From assembly GCA_029204225.1 (NCBI GenBank), contig CM055100.1:1152587-1216586 (forward strand): a stretch of 64,000 bases of DNA. The letters are read 5' to 3'. The stretch is from Diphasiastrum complanatum. Lineage: Eukaryota; Streptophyta; Lycopodiopsida; Lycopodiales; Lycopodiaceae. The translations under genes were made by a program, and so were the position numbers. Below are positions 45,720 to 56,880 of the stretch, one piece after another. Under the pieces are notes generated by a model that saw only the letters and a list, made by a program, of their open reading frames with translations, was not told where the DNA came from and searched no databases. Within the stretch, counting starts at the first letter, position 1. Every line of letters starts with the position of its first letter.

Positions 45720-46401
45720 TGTAAAAATTACAGCAAATAAGGATCCTAAAACACTTGAAATGATGAGGGAAACAATAGATTATGATTTCATAAGATTAGC
45801 ACAAGTTGAACCATCAAAATCCATCAAAAATCTATGCTTGAACCTCACTAAATGGCCCAAATCCTTGAAGAAGGCTTCACACGTGTGAAAGTACGGCCTC
45901 CCACAGTCTGAGTACTGTATACCAGACCTACATTCAATCCTATAATCATTAGTAATCACAAGTACTCAAACAATTATGAACATAGAGAGCAATTGCACCA
46001 TTATGAGAGAAAAAACATGAAATTGCTTGATTGATTTTGGTGAGATATCATCACCTATATATACATGATCCATCACGATTTTGGGCAGTTATGAGTAGCC
46101 CTAAACCTATCCCTAATGCTAATTTTGGTGGATCTTTCATCCCTACCAAGTTAGGGTTGGAATCTTGGAGATCCCTCAACAATGCAAAAATTACCAAAAA
46201 TAGCTCCTATTTTTTCTCCCTTGTATCTAAGCATAATTTGGACTCATTCCAAAGGTTCTAACACATAGGTCTACTTGAGAACATCCTTATGAATGGATTC
46301 CTATGCTATTTGGCACGTGTGACAAGCCACATCATGACCATCTAACTATTTACAAGTCATATGACCAAAACTAGTCAAGCTAGAATTGTGAATTTTTAAC
46401 A
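45720..46401 (-). repeat. 3' LTR of copia B2 (element orientation)
   Basis: Same ends as in B1. TTCACACGTGTGAA is at 45876-45889. Confidence 0.93.
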
Positions 46402-46415
46402 CTCCTCCTCACTAT

Positions 46416-47732
46416 CTAGCTTGGTTCAATCATTGCTTTACTAATCACTCCAAGTGATGATCTGAACTTCATAAAAGGTGTCTTTTGAAGTGGTTTAGTA
46501 AGTAGATCAGCTACACATTCATTGCTTGGAACATGCTCCAAAGCAATCTCCTTGGCTTGCACCATTTCTCTCACAAAGTGATGGCATATCTCAATGTGAT
46601 TAGATCTTGCATGGAAGATTGGGTTAGATGCAAGGTGTTGGGCTGATATATTGTCATTGTAGATGATTGGTGCCTCCGCTGAATCCATGATCTTTAGTTC
46701 CACCAATAATCTCTTGATCCAAAGTACGTCCTTTGTAGTGGTTGTCAAAGCTTTGTACTCGGCCTCGGTTGAAGATAGAGATTTGATGTCCATGAAGGAT
46801 CTTTCATCATCTTCATTTGGCACTTTTACATCTTGCTCCATTGGTGTGTCAACACTTTTGCATACTTCCATCTTAAACTTCTTCAAAAGACTTTGAGCAT
46901 AGTTTACTTGACTTATAAAGATAAAATCAGACCCTCTAAGTACTTCTATGCCTAAGATGAAGTGAAGACACCCTAGATCTACCATCTTGAACTCTAAGGA
47001 TAGATCTATCTTGATTTTTTTAATACCATCAACACTATTTTCACTAATGATGATGTCATCTACATAAATGAGTAAAAGTACAATACCAACATCATCAAAC
47101 TTAATGTAAAGAGTGGGATCATATTCACTTTGAACAAAAGAAAGTGAAATAAGATAGCAATGTAGTCTTGAATTCCAAGATCTCGAGGCTTGCTTCAAGC
47201 CATAGATGCTTATTTGGAGATGGCATACTTTGTTCTCCATTCCATGCTTGATGAACCCTTGTGGCTGCTCCATATAGATATCCTCTTCCAAAAAACCATT
47301 CAAGAAAGCATTAGAGACATCCATTTGACATAGAATCCATCCAAAATGTGATGCAAGTGCAATGATTAGTCTTATTGTGACCATCTTGGCCACGGGTGCA
47401 AAAGTTTCCTCATAGTCTATCCCTCTCTCTTGAGCATAACCTTTTGCAACTAATCTTGCTTTATGTTTGTTAACACTCCCATTTGCATTCAACTTAAGAT
47501 TGAAGACCCACTTGCATCCTATTACATTCCTTTGAGGTCTCTCAACAAGCAACCAAGTTTCATTCTCAATCAAGGCATCATACTCATCCAACATAGCTTT
47601 ATACCATTCTTTGGAGTTCAATGCATCTTCAACATTAGACGGTTCCTCAAAACTAGATAAAGCATAAGAAGTGGATGAGATACCCTCAACTTGCTGTCCT
47701 TTGCCTTGATATGTGAGCCTTGATGGCTCCAC
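46416..47732 (-). pseudogene. copia B2 reverse transcriptase-RNase H, RNase H deleted in part
   Basis: Runs from integrase tail text (EPSRLTYQGKGQQVEGISST) through reverse transcriptase with YVDD (47055-47066) to RNase H. At about 46782 an in-frame deletion of roughly 310 bp joins NEDDERSFMDI directly to SLSSTEAEYKAL, removing the reverse transcriptase-RNase H connection. The open frame has no ATG start of its own. Confidence 0.85.
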
Positions 47733-48475
47733 TTTTGCCCTTGAAGATCTCCTTGGTGTGATAGGTGGGTTTGGTGCTCGCTCTGATGTTCATCAAAGAT
47801 GACATCCCTTGAAACAACAAATTTGTTCAAGGATGGGAGATAGACTTTGTAGCCCTTGCTTGAGCTTGCATATCCAAGCATGATCCCTCTTGTGGAAGAA
47901 GGATCCTCCTTGGTTCTTGTTTCCAATGGCACATGCACATAACATATACACCCAAAAACTTTCAAGTGATTAAGATTGGGTTTCTTTCCATACAACATCT
48001 CATAAGGAGTTTTTCCTTCAATTGCTTTGCAAGACACCCTATTCATCAAGTAGTTTGCACATACAAGAGACTCACCCCAAAAGGATTTGGGCAAACAAGC
48101 ATCTAATCTTAAAGCCTTAGAACATTCACATAATGTTCTATTCCTTCTTTCAGCAACTCCATTTTGTTGAGGAGTGTAAGGACAAGAAGTCTCTTTCTTG
48201 ATCCCTTCCTCCTCACAAAAGGCCTTGAACTCATTGGAGATGAATTCTCCACCATTGTCACTTCTAAGAATCTTGATGCTATGATTATGATGCTTTTCCA
48301 CAAACAACTTGAACTTTACAAAAGTATCAAATACTTGAGACTTGAAGGAAAGTAAGAACACCCAACAATATCTTGAGTAGTCATCAATGAAGGTTAAAAA
48401 CATGGATGAACCTCCATTAGATTTGGTGCTAGCAATGTGCACATCCGAGTGTATGAGTTCAAGAGGATGAGATGA
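47618..48475 (-). pseudogene. copia B2 integrase
   Basis: Keeps the integrase core intact: STKSNGGSSMFLTFIDDYSR, SDNGGEFISNEF and TPQQNGVAERRNRT. It also keeps the C-terminal region to VIFDEH. About 100 bp present in B1 (9223-9330) are missing near 47785, which shifts the frame. Text from there to 47618 is out of frame. Confidence 0.82.
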
Positions 48476-49974
48476 CTTTGTGATGACTTAGGAAACACCT
48501 TCTTATGTGCCTTGGATAAGGCACAAGCTTCACAAACCTTGTCTTCCTTCCCAATAGACCTTGGTAGGCCTAAAGCATACTCCTCCTTGATCATAGCCTC
48601 CATGGAACCCGAGTTGACATGTCCAAGTCTTTTGTGACATAAAATAAAGGTAGATATCTTGCTCTTCTCGGCCAACATGACAACATTAGTATCCACAAAT
48701 GCATCCAGCTTATAAAGTTTGCCAAGTCTAGTGCCCTTAGCCACTATCTTACCCTTCTTCTTGATGAAACATTCATTTGAAGCAAAGTCAACATTGAAAC
48801 CATTGTCTACCGTTTGGCCAACACTTAGTAGATTCTTTGTTATTGTAGGAATGTACAAAACACCTTCTATGTTGATCTTTTTGGAAGATCCTAAGCAAAG
48901 GGGAATGCTACCAACTCCTTCAATCTTACAAGCTTCATCATTTGTTGTATAGATAGACTTTATAGGTCCATCATAAGATAAGAGAGAAGAGAAAAACTCC
49001 CTTTTACTAGTCATGTGTGAACTAGCACCCGAGTCAATCCACCAAGGATCTTCTCCTTTGAAGCTTGTTGAAGAAAATATGGACATCATGAGAGAGTCCT
49101 CATGTGAACTCTCCTCCTCCTCCTCTTTGCTCACGTTGGCTTGGCTTTGATCTTGCTTCCTCTTGAAGCATTCCGAGGCATAATGCCCCATCTTGCTACA
49201 ATAGTAGCACTTCACCTTTGATTTGTCCTTCTTGACTTTGGTGGTTGATGGAGATGCCTTTGAGGGTCCTTCTTGATCCTCAAGCTTTGTAGACTTCTTG
49301 AATGTTGATCCTTTGCCTTTGGACTTGCCTTTTCCTTTGGTGAAGAGAGCTTGGTCATCTCCACCTTGGATGGAAAGCCTATCCATCCTCTCTTGCATTT
49401 GGCTCCTTCTTGATTCCTCGGCCATGAGTGTGCCTTGGAGTTCTTCAAGTATGGGTAGCTTACCCATAATTGCATATCCCTGAACCAAATTGTCAAATTC
49501 AAAGCTTAGTCCATTCAATATGAGTTGAACAAGCTCTTCATCCTTGATAGGGTCACCTATAAAGGCTAGCTCTTTGTTCAATTCCTTTACTCTTAGGACA
49601 AAAGTATGTGCACTCTCTCCTTTCTTTTGATAGCTTCTATAGATTTGATTCTTCAAATCTAACATTCTAGTTTGGTTCTTGGATTCATAGACCTTTTGCA
49701 AAGTCTCCCAAGCATCTTGAGCTGAAGTGCAATCTCCTACCTCTCTTAAGAGTTCATTTGCAACATTCATTTTTATGCAATGTAGTGCAACATTGCACCT
49801 CTTGATGTATTTGGCTTTTTCTTGAGGATGAATAGGTTCACCCTCCTTACCATTTACAATTTCCATCAGATCTTGCATGATCATGATAGATTCTATTCTA
49901 ACTTTCCATATGGAATAGTTAGTTTTGTTGAGCCTTTCATTAGTATCCAAAAGATATGCATTTATAGATGCCAT
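48394..49974 (-). CDS. copia B2 Gag-protease, with frame-shifted tail
   Basis: 526 codons from ATG 49974, nearly identical to the B1 protein. It has the UBN2-type gag, knuckle CYYCSKMGHYASEC, protease WWIDSGASSHM and HKRLGHVN. The Trp of the usual LWHKRLGH is Cys here. The same frame break as in B1 separates it from integrase at about 48461-48485. Confidence 0.87.
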   Translation of the reverse strand: MASINAYLLDTNERLNKTNYSIWKVRIESIMIMQDLMEIVNGKEGEPIHPQEKAKYIKRCNVALHCIKMNVANELLREVGDCTSAQDAWETLQKVYESKNQTRMLDLKNQIYRSYQKKGESAHTFVLRVKELNKELAFIGDPIKDEELVQLILNGLSFEFDNLVQGYAIMGKLPILEELQGTLMAEESRRSQMQERMDRLSIQGGDDQALFTKGKGKSKGKGSTFKKSTKLEDQEGPSKASPSTTKVKKDKSKVKCYYCSKMGHYASECFKRKQDQSQANVSKEEEEESSHEDSLMMSIFSSTSFKGEDPWWIDSGASSHMTSKREFFSSLLSYDGPIKSIYTTNDEACKIEGVGSIPLCLGSSKKINIEGVLYIPTITKNLLSVGQTVDNGFNVDFASNECFIKKKGKIVAKGTRLGKLYKLDAFVDTNVVMLAEKSKISTFILCHKRLGHVNSGSMEAMIKEEYALGLPRSIGKEDKVCEACALSKAHKKVFPKSSQSHLILLNSYTRMCTLLAPNLMEVHPCF

Positions 49975-50773
49975 CTAGTCTCCTAATCAAGGACTTGACA
50001 CAAATGAAGGTTACTTCTATTGATTTGATTGAAGGTCTACCCTATCCCACTTCTTAGGGACCTGAAAAGATCAGTAATAGACTTCCTATAAAGATCTAAG
50101 AATGATCTCTAACAAAATCAAATCATAGAATACTAGAAACAATGCACTTGCTTGATTGAAGTAGACAATACTAGTAGAATTGCCCCTCTTTCTATAAAGA
50201 ACATTAAAGCTTCCAAATGATCTGATCAAGAGTGAATTTCAGCAACCTAATATACTTCCAAAATCACTTGTAAAAGATCTAAATGGAACTTAATGAGGAT
50301 GCAACACAATCTACTATCCAATCACAAGCAAAAAATAATCAAAATTGATGAAAAATTGATCTAATTTGGTGCATAAGTCAAGCAATGGTTGGACTGAACC
50401 TAAATCACTTTAGGAGGTGCCTACTACACCTTAGAACAGCCTTGAAGAGTCCCCAAAACTCTGATCTTCCCTCTCCTTGAATGCTAGAAAGCCTCCTCTA
50501 TGAAATCACCTCCAAATCTCGCTTAGAAATCAATGCTTGGAGCAAGCAAAACTTGCTATCTTGGTAATGTGAATTGAATTCAACTTTGCCTCTGGTTTTA
50601 GACACCTAAAAACCTGCAAATGAAGTCACACAACACCAATTTCCAATGTATTTGACTCACTTTGAGTTCTAGAATCAATACTAGATGCTAAGATCCAATC
50701 TACACAAGATTTAGATAAAAAATTGTGATCAAATTGAATGAAAACCAAGGATTTAGCTCATTTCAGCCTTTAG
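49975..50773 (-). other. untranslated leader of copia B2
   Basis: Collinear with 11510-12308 in B1. No long reading frame. Confidence 0.65.
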
Positions 50774-50785
50774 GCTCTGATACCA
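50774..50785 (-). promoter_or_regulatory. primer binding site, copia B2
   Basis: Reverse complement of TGGTATCAGAGC beside the 5' LTR. Confidence 0.85.
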
Positions 50786-51463
50786 TGTAAAAATTACAGC
50801 AAATAAGGATCCTAAAACACTTGAAATGATGAGGGAAACAATAGATTATGATTTCATAAGATTAGCACAAGTTGAACCATCAAAATCCATCAAAAATCTA
50901 TGCTTGAACCTCACTAAATGGCCCAAATCCTGAAGGATTCACACGTGTGAAAGTACGGCCTCCCACAGTCTGAGTACTGTACACCAGACCTAAATTCAAT
51001 CCTATAATCATTAGTAATCACAAGTACTCAAACAATTATGAACATAGAGAGCAATTGCACCATTATGAGAGAAAAAACATGAAATTGCTTGATTGATTTT
51101 GGTGAGATATCATCACCTATATATACATGATCCATCACGATTTTGGGCAGGTATGAGTAGCCCTAAACCTATCCCTAATGCTAATTTTGGTGGATCTTTC
51201 ATCCCTACCAAGTTAGGGTTGGAATCTTGGAGATCCCTCAACAATGCAAAAATTACCAAAAATAGCTCCTATTTTTTCTCCCTTGTATCTAAGCATAATT
51301 TGGACTCATTCCAAAGGTTCTAACACTTAGGTCTACTTGAGAACATCCTTATGAATGGAATCCTATGCTATTTGGCACGTGTGACAAGCCACATCATGAC
51401 CATCTAACTATTTACAAGTCATATGACCAAAACTAGTCAAGCTAGAATTGTGAATTTTTAACA
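50786..51463 (-). repeat. 5' LTR of copia B2 (element orientation)
   Basis: 678 bp, a few bases shorter than its partner through a small deletion near 50930. TTCACACGTGTGAA is at 50938-50951. Confidence 0.93.
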
Positions 51464-51606
51464 CAGATCCAGCCTACTACTCATCATGAAATTCATTTAG
51501 CAGATGCATCTAGATGCACACCTATAGGAGAGCTGAGGGGTGTTAACGTAATTATAGAGACAAAGACTTTTGTCATGAATTTCTTTGTCATAAATCCATT
51601 TTCTTA
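51464..51606 (+). pseudogene. second retropepsin-like domain, right part
   Basis: Reads HLADASRCTPIGELRGVNVI then KTFVMNFFVINPF and stops at about 51606. This is the C-terminal half of the domain cut at 45719, since without copia B2 and one duplication copy the frame is continuous. Confidence 0.65.
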
Positions 51607-52329
51607 ATCAAACCATTGAGGCTATGTTATCGTATTTTTCCATCACACATCGTCATGTCCCATCTTGTCTGAAACCATACGATAGTGCCCATAATTGCCA
51701 CCACCTCGACGCCATTCACACCTCAGCGAAGTGCAAATTCTAGCATTTTCTTGCGACGATCTACTGACAATTTCCTTGCTACTGTGTCTGATCGTGGCGC
51801 TCTGTTGTTCAATACTTGTATCATCATCTCCACACCATCTCCACTGACTATCAACCATCCTCGTTCGCATCCCATTGAGAGCGCCATCACCAAACACCTT
51901 CAAACCTAACATCGCCAGTAGACAACACATCATCTTGTAGTTTTTCGCATGCTGAAGGGTAGTGTCACGCGAGCATCGACCAAGCTCCCATTACACTATT
52001 GATTATACTATCAAAAACATCACACAACCAGTTGTTTACATCCAGTTCATTTATCACAGATATCCACCTTCACCTCATTTCCATCCTTGACCAACATCTC
52101 CACATCTTCCAACTTCCGAGATTCTACCTTCCATCTTTCTTACCCCACCTCATTCTGTTCTCATCCTTCATTCCACAACATACTTCAAATTCTTCCTTGC
52201 AAACACACCTCCACTTTCCCACACCGTACCTTCCATCTTTATTTTCCCAGCCTCCAATTTTCAATCTATTTCCTTTCGCAACATACCTTGCTCCACACAC
52301 ATCTTCCAATCCCTTCTAAACAGCCACTT
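51607..52329. other. spacer and start of element F copy 2 leader
   Basis: No gene recognised in 51607-51990. From about 52000 the sequence becomes C/T-rich like the leader of F copy 1. Confidence 0.4.
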
Positions 52330-52720
52330 TCACCATCCATCTCGACCGACGTCCTGTCATCCATCTCGACCGATGCCAGTCCATCAAATCTCGACCGGAG
52401 CCAGTCCATCCATCTCGACCGACGCCCTATCATCCATCTCGACCGACGCCTTGTCTCTCATCTCAGCCGATGCCATCCATCAAATCTCAACCGACGCCAG
52501 TCCATCAAATCTCAACCAAGCCATTCCATCCATCTCGACTGACGTCCTATCATCCATCTCAATCGACGCCAGTCCATCAAATCTCAACCGGAGCCAGTCC
52601 ATCCATCTCGATTGATGCCTTGTCATCCATCTCGACCGACGCCAATCCATCAAATCTCAACCGATGCCAGTCCACCAAATCTCAACCGACATTCCTTAAC
52701 CTTTTCTGGAATCTCAACCG
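52330..52720 (+). repeat. minisatellite, about 16 units of 23-27 bp
   Basis: Unit TCTCGACCGACGCCAGTCCA with variants, spaced by CATCAAA or TCATCCA. Counted unit starts run from about 52340 to 52713. Open frames through it (SISTDA and SNLNR repeats) reflect the repeat. It belongs to the leader of element F; copy 1 has about six units. Confidence 0.85.
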
Positions 52721-52761
52721 ACACAATTTTTCTAGAACTCTGTTCCTTCCAATTTTTCACC

Positions 52762-53370
52762 ATGTCATCCAATCCTAGTTCCAGTTCTGAAGACCCTGAG
52801 GCAAGTAAGCTTGACATCCAATTGTACAAGTTAGATCTTATAGAGATGTAGACCTGGTACTAGCAAGCACAGTCTTTCTTCAAGGAAATTGAGTTTCAGA
52901 TCCATGTCTTGACTAGATATCAAAGCTTGTACCTAGTACATATGACGTATGCCAATTAAAATACAACGACAAGGTCATGCCAACTCATAGTTCCCCCTAT
53001 CAGGAACTATGTTTATAACATATCTTTTGCGGCAGTCGACTTGCAACCTTTTGGGTTCCCTCAAGGCCCAAATGCTGTCACAAGGACACTCCAGAAGATA
53101 GAGTAGACATCATATACATCGATCCCTCAGTGGCCAAGTGGAAGAATAAGGATGGGTACAAAGTTGAAGCCATCAATGATCAGTAGCTACAAGCGGCATG
53201 TGCATATCTCACCAGATGCACGCAACGACCAAGGACAAAAGTACTGAAGGTACCCATGTCCCTGTTTCACATGATGGCAGATTCACGACTGCATGTCCAG
53301 AACCTCTATGATTGGGCATAGTTTGCTTTGAACTGCCTTCATGAGTGTCTAGCCCATAACCGTTCTCGGC
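52762..53370 (+). pseudogene. element F ORF1, copy 2
   Basis: ATG 52762 opens MSSNPSSSSEDPEASKLDIQ, matching copy 1, but stops interrupt it (after LIEM, after TWY and later). It extends further than copy 1: RTLQKIE, DPSVAKWKNKDGYKVEAIND, LTRCTQRPRTKVLKVPMSLF, ADSRLHVQNLYDWA. No known domain recognised. Confidence 0.55.
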
Positions 53371-53383
53371 TATCTCCTAACAG

Positions 53384-54816
53384 ATGTCACACTCCAACAA
53401 GTACAAAACGGGCCAAAGCTTCAACAACACCTACAGATTGCAAAAAAAACATGGGACATTCCCATTGAGTCAAAAAGTCCAAGCGTGCACGATCACGGGC
53501 TACTTCACCATCGGGACTGCAACCCAAAAGAGTCAACACCAGTATTCTTCCACTGGTACAGAAGCAGAAAAGCCCACAACCAGACCCACAGGCAACCGTG
53601 TCCTCGGAGCTCAAGAGGCCGATACCTCCAAGGCCAAATTGCCAGACACAAGGCAACAAAGAATAAAAAGAAAGCTTCGGGCTAGGAGGACATCACCAGC
53701 TGGATCAGCGTCAGATGGTTCAGCTTTCGATGATGGAAGCTCAACCTCATCCTCTCAACAACACTCATCACCCTCACACAAAATCGATGGGAGTGATGGA
53801 GCAATGACATCTATAGCAGCACCAGATACGACAACATCACAAGTCGTTGCTCAACTAGACAAGGTCACCACCCCACCCACATTGGTTACCACACCAACGC
53901 CACCAACATCACCACATGCAACAATTTTTTTTTTTTTTGGGGGGGGGGAGGAGTGGGGATGTCCAGTCCCCAGGACACGGAAGCAGCCAAACAGCCACAA
54001 GATCAACAACCATAGTCCCAACAAGTCCACACTTTGGACACCTCGCAATATTTTGATGCTGTGGACCTGATGGAAATAAGCGATGACGAACCCAAGAAGG
54101 TAGATCAGTCAAGAAGAAGTCTGACCCCCCCAATAACCACCACCACCACCACCACAACAATCCCCACTACGACTAACATCATTCCTCCACTCCATCCACC
54201 TCCATCTTCAGTTCTGACACAATGTCTATTTTTTGGATTAGCCTCACCATCCCACACTCCTGATCAGTACCCAACTCTCACTAACCCTAAGAAGCTCTCC
54301 GAAGCAGCCAAATGCTCAATGATCAACCTATCCGAAGCAAGCTACCATATGCATTGGTTGGTAAGCCAGTATCAAATGCTCGAGAATAAGGTCCAGCACC
54401 AAGACCAAGAAATTACGCATCAACAGAAGCTAGCCAAAGAAAAAAAAAAAGACAGAGAAAATCAAATCCATGATGGCTGGGCAAAAGACCACTCTAGAAG
54501 AGGTCCAGCAGCAATTGAAGCACCAGATGGTCCAGATCGACCAAATATGAGATGGATCGTCGGGTGCAATAACAGTTGATGTCTCTCTAGTTAAGCCCGA
54601 GGATATACAATTCCAGGCCCCACAGGCCTCAGCCATCCAGATGAAAAAGTACGTGCGGCTGATCCAAGAACGGGAACCCCAGAAAATGAATTTTGAAAAT
54701 ATTGTGGCCAAGCAAGAGAAAATCATCCTGGAGTTCCAGCTAGAAGACACCACGAAGGCCCTGCAGCAAGTCTTGGACAAGGTGAACCAGTTGTGGGACA
54801 CGGTGTGCAAGGCCTA
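53384..54816 (+). pseudogene. element F ORF2 region, low-complexity and coiled-coil
   Basis: Successive frames carry Ser/Thr/Pro-rich text (53384-53920), a T14-G10 homopolymer break (53925-53948), then DTSQYFDAVDLMEISDDEPK and a Thr/Pro-rich stretch. A probable coiled coil follows (MLENKVQHQDQEITHQQKLA), with a slip in the A-tract near 54440. In the next frame come TLEEVQQQLKHQMVQIDQ and KQEKIILEFQLEDTTKALQQ, to a stop near 54816. A single former protein broken by two homopolymer slips is likely. Function unknown. Confidence 0.45.
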
Positions 54817-55377
54817 GGTAAGCGCTCATTCAAAGAAACCACAGGACGATGATGAGAATGATGGAACAAGAAATCAAGACAGGCAAACCCAACCATCAGG
54901 TGGTAGCTTAAGATCGGGTAGCCAGAGAGCCGAAGCTGCTTCCAAAACTTTTTTTCGACCCCCTCTCACTTTTATCCCCTCCTCTTACTCTGCTTTTAAT
55001 TTTTCTGAAACATTCATTCCAACTTACCCTATTTTTTCATCTTACCTCTCTCCACCACCTTCTAGGAAAATAATGGGCCCATCAAAAGGTCCAGCTGACA
55101 CATACAAAGCCCAACATGACGAGTTTCTTCAACAACTCCACTCCTCTGGTGCGTTGTATAACTTGTTAAACCCACCTCCTCCTAAGCCTGTCGTTCCCGC
55201 ACCTCTCTCTCCAGTCACTCCATCTCTGACCTTCCAGAAACTAACCCTGACATTGGGGGTCATGATGACTTCTTGGCAGATCAACCAGAAATAAGAAGAA
55301 GCAAACAGACGTAGCTGAGCCATCAACAAGTGAGGGAGCCAAAAACAAAGATACGGGCACCAAGGCCCTGGATGATT
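54817..55377 (+). other. element F, between ORF2 and ORF3
   Basis: Contains a T-rich stretch and a short Pro-rich frame (55073-55294, MGPSKGPADTYKAQHDEFLQ). GTAAGC right after 54816 and a pyrimidine-rich stretch ending in TTCTAG near 55061 could be intron borders, but this is unproven. Confidence 0.3.
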
Positions 55378-56108
55378 ACCTAGTGAGGCCACCACAACCG
55401 CGTAGGACAGCTTCTCCTACCAGGCCCAGGAATCAAAAAGTTTGAAAGGAAATACCCTCCCAACATGAGGGAAGGCAAAGACGAGATAGATCAAAGCCAA
55501 TATTCCACAAGGGCCGAGATCATTGCGGCATTACAACCGCAACCCAAATGGCGTAATAAGATCCTAAAGGATAGCAGGCGACTCCAAGAATATTTGAAGG
55601 CACCGGCATGGAAGCGAGTGGATCCATTTTACATGCCGCTCAAACGCAGAAATCCATGGCCGGCAGAAAAGCCACGGGTGGAGTTGGTGAACTGGCCAAT
55701 GATTCTGGGAATTTTAGAGAAAATCTCCCCGGATGATTTGAGACTGCAGTTACTTGATTTTTGGCACAAACACAAAACAACTACCGATCTATGCGTGCAA
55801 GAAAGTGTCGAATATTGTCGATCTATGGCCTTTATGATGCAGCAAGATTGTTTTTGGGATCGTGGATTAGAGCCGATCAAGATCAATCCCAACATAGCCC
55901 TCCAGTCAGAGGAAGACCATGAGATGATGGTGCGGCTATACTACAGAGCAGCCTTCATGTCGTCATGATATGTGACCATGGTGAAAGACTGGCAGGAGAT
56001 GGGCATTATCGAAAAGATAAGACAGTATCTGGGGCCACTAAATTTTGGAAGTAAGCTCCGCTTCCAAGTACTTGAAGCCCTGGGGCTAAAGATGAGCGAG
56101 CAAAAATA
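55378..56108 (+). pseudogene. element F ORF3, unknown protein
   Basis: Frame from about 55378 (LDDYLVRPPQPRRTASPTRP) through ATG 55465 (MREGKDEIDQSQYSTRAEII). It continues with KWRNKILKDSRRLQEYLKAP, VELVNWPMILGILEKISPDD and DCFWDRGLEPIKINPNIALQ. A TGA at 55966-55968 interrupts it, and the same frame continues TMVKDWQEMGIIEKIRQYLG and LRFQVLEALGLKMSEQK. Without that stop it would be about 240 residues, helical and basic. I recognise no family and no protease, integrase or polymerase motif. Confidence 0.5.
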
Positions 56109-56320
56109 AATGGCACGATGGTGAGGCGAGCAGGACTGGCAAGTGGTTCTCAAGAGGGCTGAAATGCAGCGGCCATTGAGAGACCTTCATTTTTGAGAAA
56201 GAGTTTTGCGGATACTAAGCACCTGATTTTACGGAAGCAAACGAGGATCCCACGCTTTTCCAAGTGCCGAGCGGAACGACATCACCTATGTTGCAGTGGG
56301 TCCTGTAACAGATTAGGGGT
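56109..56320 (+). other. 3' untranslated end of element F copy 2
   Basis: Ends with a purine-rich GATTAGGGGTGGATAA just before the LTR-like block, a possible polypurine tract. Confidence 0.4.
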
Positions 56321-56880
56321 GGATAATATTAGCAGATTCCAGATAATCCCCAAATGTCGAGCCAAGCTGAAGACACAGAGTACCTCTCACCCATGACCGA
56401 GGAGGTCTCAGAAGGAGGAGAGTAGAAGAAGCTAAGAGCCGAGCATGAGAGCCGAAAAATTACTAGCTAGGACGATAGTGAATTATCTATGTGAGCCTAC
56501 ATGGTGTATCCCAGAGAAGGAACGACCATGTAGGAGCTAGTAATACTTCCTAGGCTTTGTAAATAAATGTAGACCCCCCTTAAATAATTTAGAGTGAGCC
56601 ACCTTTTGATGGTGACCTCTAGTGAAAGGGTAATTTCCACATGGAATTTCTAATTTGGTGGAATTGCCACTTGGGCTCCACAAAAGGTCCCCCCTCTCTT
56701 GTGAGGGAGCTTTGAATGTATTGTCAAGTTCTCTTGAGTAAATAAAGAAGATCTTCCATGAGTTCTTGATTATTGTTAAGCTCCTTGTTCATGGCAATGT
56801 TCTTGAGTGAAGTTTCTATGAGCATGCTTTGATTCCCTTTGTGTTGTGGATTAACTAGTTTTCTTGCTTACTCTCTTGCT
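56321..56880 (+). repeat. LTR-like block of element F, copy 2
   Basis: Diverged copy of 34562-35112, from TATTAGCAGATTCCAG to GTGGATTAACTAG. It lacks the CATGGGCAGCC stretch and TATTTAAG of copy 1 near 56680. AATAAA is retained near 56740. Confidence 0.6.

Larger units (their letters stand above)
45720..51463 (-). mobile_element. Ty1/copia LTR retrotransposon, family B, copy 2
   Basis: LTRs at 45720-46401 and 50786-51463. Perfect 5-bp target duplication CAGAT (45715-45719 and 51464-51468). Same structure as copy 1 but about 400 bp shorter through two deletions, in the integrase C-terminus near 47785 and in RNase H near 46782. It interrupts a retropepsin-like gene fragment whose two halves flank it. 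Confidence 0.94.

Noticed and set aside
45385-45888. 167-residue ORF taken as one protein
   Set aside because: Codons after 45719 belong to the LTR of copia B2; only the first part is retropepsin-type text.
52330-52720. CRISPR-like regular array
   Set aside because: Repeat and spacer are both repeated variants of one minisatellite unit, the spacers are not unique, and the host is a plant.
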